This document shows positions 6,506 to 11,677 of a stretch of DNA of 11,880 bases, piece by piece. A model generated the notes under the pieces. That model saw nothing but the letters and a program-made list of their open reading frames with translations. It did no database searches and had not been told where the DNA came from. Position 1 is the stretch's first letter. Each line of letters starts with the position of its first letter. Location: positions 1 through 11,880 of the forward strand of contig JASLEF010000171.1 in the NCBI GenBank assembly GCA_030151245.1. The letters run 5' to 3'. The translations under genes and the position numbers were made by a program. Source of the DNA: Ignatzschineria sp. (GTDB lineage Bacteria; Pseudomonadota; Gammaproteobacteria; Cardiobacteriales; Wohlfahrtiimonadaceae).

Positions 6506-7276
6506 ATGTTAAGTATTAGAGATTTACATGTAGAAATTGATGGCACTGAGATCCTTAAAGGTGTGACATTAGATATTGAGGCAGGAAAAGTTCATGCGAT
6601 TATGGGACCGAACGGTTCTGGAAAAAGTACGCTTGCGAATGTGATTGTTGGTAAAGATGATTATGAAATCACAAAGGGCGATATCTTATTTGAAGGAAAA
6701 AGCATTTTAGAAATGGATCCTGATGAACGTGCGCAGTTAGGGATCTTCCTTGGCTTCCAATATCCTGCTGAATTGCCGGGCGTTAATAATCATTATTTCT
6801 TGCGTAGTGCATTAAACGCCATTTTACGTTCGCGTGGAGAGCAAGAAGTAGATGCTCTTGAGTTCTATGAGATGCTTCAAGAGAAGATGAAAACGGTCAA
6901 GATGGATTCATCGTTTTTAAAGCGTTCTGTGAATACAGGTTTCTCGGGTGGTGAGAAAAAGCGCAATGAAATTTTGCAAATGTTGGTGCTTGAGCCAAAG
7001 TTTGCTGTGCTAGATGAGACTGACTCAGGTCTTGATATTGATGCACTACGTGTAATCTCAGAAGGAATTAACTCTCTTCGCAGTGAGAATCGTGGTTTCC
7101 TTCTCATTACTCACTATCAACGTCTTTTAGATTACGTTCAACCAGATTATGTCCATGTGATGACAGATGGTAAGATTGTGAAAAGTGGTGGTAAAGAGTT
7201 AGCGCTTGAACTCGAAAAAGATGGCTACGTAGCATTCCGTGGAGAAGAAGCGGGCGGCACACGTACTCATAAATAA
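6506..7276 (+). CDS. sufC: Fe-S assembly ATPase SufC
   Basis: SufC is the ABC-type ATPase of the SufBC2D scaffold; ATP-driven dimerisation reshapes SufB-SufD during cluster assembly. It is soluble and not part of a transporter. The 256-residue protein shows every ABC element: Walker A GPNGSGKST (34-42, Lys40), Q-loop Gln85 in LGFQYP, signature FSGGEKKRNE (146-155), Walker B FAVLDE (166-171) with catalytic Glu171, D-loop SGLD, and switch His203 in LLITHYQR. The SGGEKKRNE signature and ETDSGLDIDA are diagnostic of SufC rather than other ABC proteins. GAGAG at 6494-6498 is the ribosome binding site. SufD starts 10 bases after the stop, so the two are almost certainly cotranscribed. Confidence 0.97.
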   Translation: MLSIRDLHVEIDGTEILKGVTLDIEAGKVHAIMGPNGSGKSTLANVIVGKDDYEITKGDILFEGKSILEMDPDERAQLGIFLGFQYPAELPGVNNHYFLRSALNAILRSRGEQEVDALEFYEMLQEKMKTVKMDSSFLKRSVNTGFSGGEKKRNEILQMLVLEPKFAVLDETDSGLDIDALRVISEGINSLRSENRGFLLITHYQRLLDYVQPDYVHVMTDGKIVKSGGKELALELEKDGYVAFRGEEAGGTRTHK

Positions 7277-7286
7277 GGAGATTTCA

Positions 7287-8369
7287 ATGTTAACAATTTA
7301 TAAAGAAAACGCTCATCGTGAACGTTTTAAAGATACTCCATTTCGTAAGCTTTTTTCAGTAGAATGGAGTGCGCCCGTTTCACGTGAAACATCAGCACCT
7401 GTTAATGAAACATTACCAGAGAATGCGGTTATTTTACCGATATATAATGGTGAGGTTAGTACTCGCTGGATTAATGATCAGACATTGCCTGAGGGAGTAT
7501 TGGTTCGAGGATCTAGTAATCTCCTTGAAATACGGATTGTCGAAGGGGCAAAAGTAGAGCGTCCTATAGTGATCTATAATTTTGTCGATAGTAGTGATGC
7601 TGCTATTCAAGTGGATTTTGATATTGTCTTAACGGTTGAGGAAAATGCAGAGAGCTCTATTCTTTTAGTGGAAGCAGGGCATGGTCAATACCTGAATCTT
7701 GGACGTATGAATGTTGATGTCGCAAAAGGGGCGGATATTGAATTTATTCGTGCAGGCTTAAATGATCATAAAGGCTCAAGTCTTTTTGATTTTACTGCGG
7801 AGCAAGCACAAGAGAGTAAAGTCCACTATATGAGTTACCAAACTCGGGGGGATTTAACGCGTTCTGATGTTAATCTTCATATGAATGGTGAAGAGGCATA
7901 TGCGGAGCTTAATATTCTTAATATTGCTGAAGGGCGGGAACATATATCACATGTGATTAATATGGATCATCGGGTTCCTAATTGTGAAAGTAATCAGCAA
8001 GTAAAAAACATTTTAAAAGATCGAGCAGAATCTATTTTTGATGCGCAGATTCATGTGTATCAAGATGCGCAAAAAATTAATGCGGATCAGATGACGCGTT
8101 CTCTCCTGTTAAATGATGGCGCAAGAGCATTAACGATTCCTCGTCTTCTGATTTATGCGGATGATGTGCGTTGTACGCATGGTGCGACGGTAGGGTTTAT
8201 TGAGCCAGAGCATATGTTTTATCTTCGTTCTCGTGGGATTTCTGAGGCGGAAGCAAAAACAATGTTAATTCGTGCTTATGCGGCAGAAATTTTAGAATCA
8301 GTATCAAGTGAATCAATTCGTGAGTGGTTGCATCATTGCTTAGATCAAGATATCGCAACGCTTGCATAA
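7287..8369 (+). CDS. sufD: Fe-S assembly scaffold protein SufD
   Basis: SufD is the SufB paralogue that completes the SufBC2D complex and takes part in iron entry and cluster formation. The ATG at 7287 is favoured by a near-perfect AAGGAG (7275-7280) six bases upstream and gives 360 residues. The open frame extends back into sufC, but the upstream starts have no family support. The conserved C-terminal core is complete: NCESNQQVKNILKDRAES (about 232-249), QDAQKINADQMTRSLLL (about 259-275) and RCTHGATVG with Cys296 and His298, the latter matching the E. coli SufD histidine (360) implicated in cluster formation. It is shorter than E. coli SufD (423), the difference lying in the variable N-terminal helical part. 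Two hairpins and 139 bases separate it from sufS. Confidence 0.94.
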   Translation: MLTIYKENAHRERFKDTPFRKLFSVEWSAPVSRETSAPVNETLPENAVILPIYNGEVSTRWINDQTLPEGVLVRGSSNLLEIRIVEGAKVERPIVIYNFVDSSDAAIQVDFDIVLTVEENAESSILLVEAGHGQYLNLGRMNVDVAKGADIEFIRAGLNDHKGSSLFDFTAEQAQESKVHYMSYQTRGDLTRSDVNLHMNGEEAYAELNILNIAEGREHISHVINMDHRVPNCESNQQVKNILKDRAESIFDAQIHVYQDAQKINADQMTRSLLLNDGARALTIPRLLIYADDVRCTHGATVGFIEPEHMFYLRSRGISEAEAKTMLIRAYAAEILESVSSESIREWLHHCLDQDIATLA

Positions 8370-8380
8370 GTTTATATTGA

Positions 8381-8396
8381 CTCGATCTTTATCGAG
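8381..8396 (+). repeat. Small perfect hairpin after sufD
   Basis: CTCGAT (8381-8386) and ATCGAG (8391-8396) pair around CTTT, 11 bases after the sufD stop codon. No T run follows, so it is not a terminator by itself. It is the first of two structures in the sufD-sufS gap. Confidence 0.45.
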
Positions 8397-8402
8397 GCTC
8401 CT

Positions 8403-8473
8403 AACAGGTATATCGCTGTAAGTAAGTAGTATTGATAGTGATCAATAACTATCAGGACAGAGATATACCTGTT
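8403..8473. repeat. 71-bp interrupted palindrome between sufD and sufS
   Basis: Twelve-base arms AACAGGTATATC (8403-8414) and GATATACCTGTT (8462-8473) are exact reverse complements. After a single mismatch the pairing resumes with CTGT/ACAG (8416-8419 with 8457-8460). The enclosed segment carries its own hairpin TGATAGT/ACTATCA (8433-8439 with 8448-8454), which overlaps an alternative ATTGAT/ATCAAT stem. TTTT at 8472-8475 follows the outer stem. It may be a partial terminator or attenuator that lowers sufS, an RNA processing site, or a small mobile palindromic element; the sequence alone does not decide. Confidence 0.65.
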
Positions 8474-8508
8474 TTGGGTTAATACCAGCTATTTCATAGA
8501 GGCATCAT

Positions 8509-9726
8509 ATGATTGCATTACCTAAAATTCGTCAACAGTTCCCAATTTTTAATGAAGAAGTGAAGGGACATCGTGTTGCTTTCTTAGATACAGGCGCCTC
8601 AGCTCAAAAGCCACAAGTGGTGATTGATGCTGAGAGAGACGTTTATGAAAAATATTATGCGAATATTCATCGAGGCGTTTACTTCTTCAGTGAAAAATCA
8701 ACCCAAGAATATGAAGCTGTAAGGGAGATTGCGCAAAAATTTATTAATGCTGCCGATGCTCGTGAAGTTATATTTACGAAAGGGACAACGGAAAGCATTA
8801 ATCTTGTTGCGCAAAGTTATGGCAGAATGGTTTTGGAGCAAGGAGATGTCGTGATTATTTCAGAGATGGAACATCACGCGAATATTGTGCCTTGGCAGAT
8901 GATCTGTGAAGAGAAGGGCGCGACACTTAAAGTGATCCCTATTAATGATGCGGGTGAATTACGATTAGATGAATATGTGGCGATGCTAGATGATCGTGTG
9001 AAAATTGTCTCTGTAACGCAAGTCTCTAATGTCCTAGGAACCATCAATGATGTGAAGTTTATTGTTGATGAAGCACACAAGGTTGGGGCAAAAGTATTAA
9101 TTGATGGTGCGCAAGGCGCAGTTCATCAGCCACTTGATGTTATGGCATTAGATGCGGATTTTTATGTTTTCTCAGCGCATAAGCTTTATGGGCCAACGGG
9201 CGTGGGAATTCTATACGGAAAGCGTGAGCTGTTAGAGGCGATGCCACCTTATCAAACAGGGGGCGATATGATCGATGTTGTGACATTTGAAAAAACAACC
9301 TTTGCACCATTGCCGAATAAGTTTGAAGCAGGAACGCCAAACATTGCCGGTGTTATTGCTTTTGGTGAAGCGATGAAGTGGGTGGAATCTGTCGGATTTG
9401 AGACGATAGTGGCTCATGAAGATGCATTGCTCGCTTATGCGATGGAGCAGCTTGCAGAAATACCGGAAGTTCGTGTGATTGGTACGGCAAAAGAGAAAGC
9501 GGGCGTAATATCTTTTGTTGTAAAAGGAATTCATCCGCATGATATCGGAACGTTGTTAGATCATGAAGGTGTTGCGGTGAGAGTTGGGCATCATTGTGCG
9601 CAACCTCTGATGAAGCGTATGAAAGTGCCAGCGACGGCTAGAATGTCATTTGGTGTTTATAGTACTAGTGAAGAAGTTGATCGCTTAGTTGCCGGCTTAA
9701 AGAAAATTATTTCATTATTTGCTTAG
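8509..9726 (+). CDS. sufS: Cysteine desulfurase SufS
   Basis: SufS is a PLP-dependent group II cysteine desulfurase. It takes sulfur from L-cysteine as an enzyme persulfide and delivers it to the SufBCD scaffold through a shuttle protein (SufE or SufU). The 405-residue length matches E. coli SufS (406). Key residues are present: His123 in EMEHHAN stacking on PLP, Asp199 and Gln202 in LIDGAQG, the PLP lysine Lys225 in FSAHKLYGPTG, and the persulfide cysteine Cys363 in RVGHHCAQPLM, together with the FEAGTPN substrate-binding segment. The start is supported by TAGAGG (8497-8502). It is the last suf gene here; a bidirectional terminator follows. Neither sufE nor sufU is adjacent, so the partner must come from another locus. 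Confidence 0.97.
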   Translation: MIALPKIRQQFPIFNEEVKGHRVAFLDTGASAQKPQVVIDAERDVYEKYYANIHRGVYFFSEKSTQEYEAVREIAQKFINAADAREVIFTKGTTESINLVAQSYGRMVLEQGDVVIISEMEHHANIVPWQMICEEKGATLKVIPINDAGELRLDEYVAMLDDRVKIVSVTQVSNVLGTINDVKFIVDEAHKVGAKVLIDGAQGAVHQPLDVMALDADFYVFSAHKLYGPTGVGILYGKRELLEAMPPYQTGGDMIDVVTFEKTTFAPLPNKFEAGTPNIAGVIAFGEAMKWVESVGFETIVAHEDALLAYAMEQLAEIPEVRVIGTAKEKAGVISFVVKGIHPHDIGTLLDHEGVAVRVGHHCAQPLMKRMKVPATARMSFGVYSTSEEVDRLVAGLKKIISLFA

Positions 9727-9782
9727 TTGCTAGTTGTAGCGCCATTGAAAGTAGAGCTATTTACTAGTTCAGTTAGCCTATT

Positions 9783-9818
9783 AAAAAATCCCGAAAGAGC
9801 CGCTTATCGGGATTTTTT
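9783..9818. terminator. Bidirectional intrinsic terminator after sufS
   Basis: AAAAAATCCCGA (9783-9794) and TCGGGATTTTTT (9807-9818) form a 12-bp stem with a 12-base loop. The A run on one side and the T run on the other let it work in both directions. It ends the suf operon on the + strand and could stop the RNA ligase transcript arriving from the other side. Confidence 0.92.
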
Positions 9819-9967
9819 GTTAAGGGTCATTTGATGATCCATAGCGAGCTATCAATATAGGTTGTTTTAAATGCGGATTGATAGAGATACTTAGGGAGCG
9901 CATGCTTGAATGTTCCATGACTCATGAACATATTTTGCAATTCCTAGCTTACCTAGTCGCCATCGCG

Positions 9968-10603
9968 TTATTGATGAGGTATTAAGGGGTAGTCTTCCGC
10001 TCGAAGTTTAGTGATAATTCTTGCTCCTGAGCCAGTTAAAAAATCACCGATAGGTGTTCCAACGAGACCTTCCATTGGTACGCCGCTACGAAATTGAGAG
10101 GTAGGTTGTTTTTGAATGAAAGCGATAGCTTCTTGTAGCGTGCCCTCTAAGATAAGTGGGGCAACTTCTAAGTGGAGATTTTCAGCGATCATTTCCACTA
10201 CGTGCCGATCGCAGTATTTACCATCCATTGCGATGACATCAAATAGAACAAAGTCCACGCCATCTTTTTTGTATTGGCTACCTCTAGGCTCTTCGATGCG
10301 TTCGCCATAGCCTTCTCCAACTAGAATACAGCCAGGATATAGATGTTTTGCGATCTCTTCTTTTTGAAAGAGTTTTACTAAATGTTCTAATAGGTGTGGT
10401 GGAATTTGAGAGTTATTATTACGTCCTAGAATAGTTATCTCTTCACCACTCCAGTGCAATCTAATATTCACACCATCAATTTTTTCACTAAAGCGCCAAG
10501 TAAGGTCTTTTAAAAGCTCAACATGTTTTTCTTGGAACTCTCCTTCCATTAGCTTTCCATTTTTTCGTTTGAATATGTTTTCAACTTTATGATATCTCTG
10601 CAT
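9968..10603 (-). CDS. Stand-alone RNA ligase (T4 Rnl2-like nucleotidyltransferase domain)
   Basis: This 211-residue protein is an ATP-dependent RNA ligase of the covalent nucleotidyltransferase superfamily, in the group seen in phages and scattered bacteria. All core motifs occur in order: motif I EKIDGVN with nucleophile Lys41, LGRNNNSQIP with Arg61, motif III VGEGYGE with Glu97, motif IIIa FVLFDV with Asp122, motif IV MEGLVG with Glu178, and motif V TKLRAED with Lys199. The N-terminal YHKVENIFKR opening is also typical of this group. The protein stops soon after motif V, so there is no C-terminal specificity domain, unlike T4 Rnl2. GAGGAG (10609-10614, minus strand) sits well for the start. 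It is monocistronic and opposite in orientation to its neighbours, which suggests an acquired accessory gene. The RNA substrate is unknown. Confidence 0.85.
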   Translation of the reverse strand: MQRYHKVENIFKRKNGKLMEGEFQEKHVELLKDLTWRFSEKIDGVNIRLHWSGEEITILGRNNNSQIPPHLLEHLVKLFQKEEIAKHLYPGCILVGEGYGERIEEPRGSQYKKDGVDFVLFDVIAMDGKYCDRHVVEMIAENLHLEVAPLILEGTLQEAIAFIQKQPTSQFRSGVPMEGLVGTPIGDFLTGSGARIITKLRAEDYPLIPHQ

Positions 10604-10632
10604 TATTTCTCCTCTATATGATTGAACAGAGG

Positions 10633-10661
10633 ATTATAGGCTAGATCTCTCTTTTTACCAA
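10633..10661 (-). promoter_or_regulatory. Promoter of the RNA ligase gene
   Basis: Reading the minus strand, TTGGTA (10656-10661) is followed by a 17-base spacer and a perfect TATAAT (10633-10638). Transcription would begin about 25 bases before the start codon. The quality of the match suggests constitutive or repressor-controlled expression. Confidence 0.8.
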
Positions 10662-10675
10662 AATCATAAGAGAGA
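10646..10675. repeat. Inverted repeat centred on the RNA ligase -35
   Basis: TCTCTCTT (10646-10653) and AAGAGAGA (10668-10675) are exact reverse complements 22 bases apart centre to centre, with the -35 hexamer between them. This geometry fits a dimeric regulator. The adjacent region (10668-10760) is rich in AGAG words, so chance is a real alternative. Confidence 0.4.
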
Positions 10676-10900
10676 AGAAACGTAATGTAGAGAGTAGAGG
10701 ATATTTGTGGAGATGTTAGAGATCTATAATGGGGGAGAGGGATCTATATGGTTAAAGCGTTATTGAGATAAATATGTATACCCATAAATTAAGGGACGAT
10801 ATCAGTAAAAGTTAAGGCTTCAGCGATTAACAGTAGTAATAAGTTAACTTTGATCATTTAAAAACTTCCCTTAAGACATTCAACAAAGAATATCGTAGTT
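10662..10900. other. Non-coding stretch between the RNA ligase promoter and the repeat array
   Basis: No credible open frame is present; the longest ATG frame I checked, at 10774, ends after 13 codons. The first half is purine-rich with repeated AGAG and GATCTATA words. TTAAGGGA (10789-10796) and TCCCTTAA (10867-10874) are exact reverse complements bracketing about 70 bases, and a palindrome AAGTTAACTT lies at 10841-10850. Confidence 0.6.
10763..10790 (+). promoter_or_regulatory. Weak candidate promoter facing the repeat array
   Basis: TTGAGA (10763-10768) and TAAATT (10785-10790) are separated by 16 bases and point toward the 173-bp repeats. The -10 matches only four of six consensus bases, and in AT-rich DNA such matches are common. 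It is listed because it is the only plausible promoter I found that would transcribe the array. Confidence 0.25.
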
Positions 10901-10920
10901 AGCAGAATTGTAATTCCTCA
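10901..10920. repeat. Degenerate left edge of the 173-bp array
   Basis: This 20-base segment matches the corresponding end of the full units (11074-11093) at 13 of 20 positions, and all seven mismatches are transitions. It looks like the remains of an earlier, diverged unit. The similarity is short, so the boundary is approximate. Confidence 0.45.
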
Positions 10921-11093
10921 GTTGCCGGCATTCGCGGGTATTGGTTCGGGGTCTTTATTCCGGCGATGGTTCGGCTCTGAGCGCCGAGCAGTGGGTAAGT
11001 CGATATAGAGTGTTATATATATCGTCAGCATCGTTAGGAAACTCTATTAACTAATATCAATAGAGGGCTAACTAGTGGAATCGTGACTCCCTA
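10921..11093. repeat. 173-bp tandem repeat, copy 1
   Basis: This is the first full copy of an unrecognised non-coding element, with a GC-rich first half in an AT-rich setting. Potential stems within it are TTGCCGG/CCGGCGA (10922-10928 with 10960-10966, one G-U), TCGGC/GCCGA (10971-10975 with 10983-10987), ATAGAGT/ACTCTAT (11005-11011 with 11041-11047), and a competing CTCTATT/AATAGAG (11042-11048 with 11059-11065). A further AACTAG/CTAGTT pair (11070-11075 with 11091-11096) spans the junction to the next copy. It has no open frame of note and no similarity to tRNA, rRNA or insertion sequences that I recognise. Confidence 0.9.
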
Positions 11094-11266
11094 GTTGCCG
11101 GCATTCGCGGGTATTGGTTCGGGGTCTTTATTCCGGCGATGGTTCGGCTCTGAGCGCCGAGCAGTGGGTAAGTCGATGTAGAGTGTTATATATATCGTCA
11201 GCATCGTTAGGAAACTCTACTAACTAATATCAATAGGGGGCTAACTAGTGGAATCGTGACTCCCTA
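11094..11266. repeat. 173-bp tandem repeat, copy 2
   Basis: This copy differs from copy 1 at only three of 173 positions: 11005 A to 11178 G, 11047 T to 11220 C, and 11064 A to 11237 G. The first two face each other in the ATAGAGT/ACTCTAT stem and change an A-T pair to G-C, so pairing is kept. The high identity implies recent duplication or ongoing homogenisation by recombination. Confidence 0.92.
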
Positions 11267-11338
11267 GTTGCCGGCATACGCAGGTACTGCTTCGGGATCT
11301 TTCTTCCGGCAATGATTCGGCTTTAAATGCCGTGCAGT
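11267..11338. repeat. 173-bp repeat, partial diverged copy 3
   Basis: The first 72 bases of the unit recur here with 59 matches. Similarity then fades through a short insertion; the second half of the unit is missing. Both GC-rich stems persist: TTGCCGG/CCGGCAA (11268-11274 with 11306-11312, where the G-U pair of copies 1 and 2 is now A-U) and CGGC/GCCG. Most changes lie in the loops. Confidence 0.85.
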
Positions 11339-11618
11339 ATTTCGGTTTAGTTCGATGGATTTAAAGTTTTTGAAGGATTTTGGAAAAACTTTGAAAATAA
11401 AAGAGAGATAAAACAGTCATTTAAGGTTAGAGGAGACCAGTGTCTAAAACTCAGTCAGAAATTTGCTTGCCAAAATAAAAAAAGAGCGTAAGATACACCA
11501 CTCATTCAGACGGCAACGTTGAAGATGATTCGGTAGAAGCCCAGTTCTCTAGTAGTTTCTTTGCTTCTCTCTTTTAAGTTTAAGTTCAGTTTTAGTAGTC
11601 TTTAAAATTGAATCGGTG
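11339..11618. other. Non-coding stretch between the repeat array and the rRNA promoter
   Basis: No credible open frame or RNA gene is seen. A 9-bp perfect inverted repeat, AAAGTTTTT (11363-11371) and AAAAACTTT (11384-11392), lies just past copy 3. Its downstream side is A-rich rather than T-rich, so it is a poor + strand terminator. From about 11540 the sequence becomes T-rich, with runs such as CTCTCTTTTAAG. Confidence 0.55.
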
Positions 11619-11671
11619 CTTAAAAAGAGGTCAAAAATAAAATTGACACGAGCGAATCACTTCTGTAATAT
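11619..11671 (+). promoter_or_regulatory. rRNA operon promoter with A/T-rich upstream element
   Basis: A consensus TTGACA (11643-11648) is followed by a 17-base spacer and TAATAT (11666-11671). The 24 bases upstream (11619-11642) are A-rich tracts like an UP element that contacts the RNA polymerase alpha subunit. Transcription should begin near 11678. Its placement about 75 bases before a boxA identifies it as an rrn promoter. Confidence 0.85.
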
Positions 11672-11677
11672 AGTTCG

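Noticed and set aside
6877..7107. Minus-strand open frame opposite sufC
   Set aside because: It is a shadow of the conserved ABC ATPase sequence.
7239..7286. Longer SufD starting inside sufC
   Set aside because: The ATG at 7287 has a strong AAGGAG, and the extra residues do not resemble SufD.
7369..7557. 62-codon + strand frame inside sufD
   Set aside because: It overlaps sufD in another frame, with no ribosome binding site and no family resemblance.
8874..9540. Three minus-strand open frames opposite sufS
   Set aside because: All are internal to sufS on the other strand and have implausible compositions.
9910..9931. Near-palindrome ATGTTC...GAACAT as a terminator for the RNA ligase
   Set aside because: The pairing leaves a one-base loop and no T run on the minus strand; the bidirectional terminator at 9783-9818 is the better candidate.
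10116..10310. 64-codon + strand frame opposite the RNA ligase gene
   Set aside because: It is a shadow of the ligase gene, whose motifs and promoter are convincing.
10921..11266. tRNA-like genes in the repeat unit, suggested by GGTTCG words
   Set aside because: There is no acceptor stem, anticodon arm or correctly spaced T-arm, and the stems that do pair do not make a cloverleaf.
10901..11338. CRISPR array
   Set aside because: The repeats are 173 bp and directly abutting, with no short repeat and unique-spacer alternation and no cas genes.
10901..11338. Insertion sequence
   Set aside because: No transposase reading frame and no clear terminal inverted repeats or target duplication are visible.
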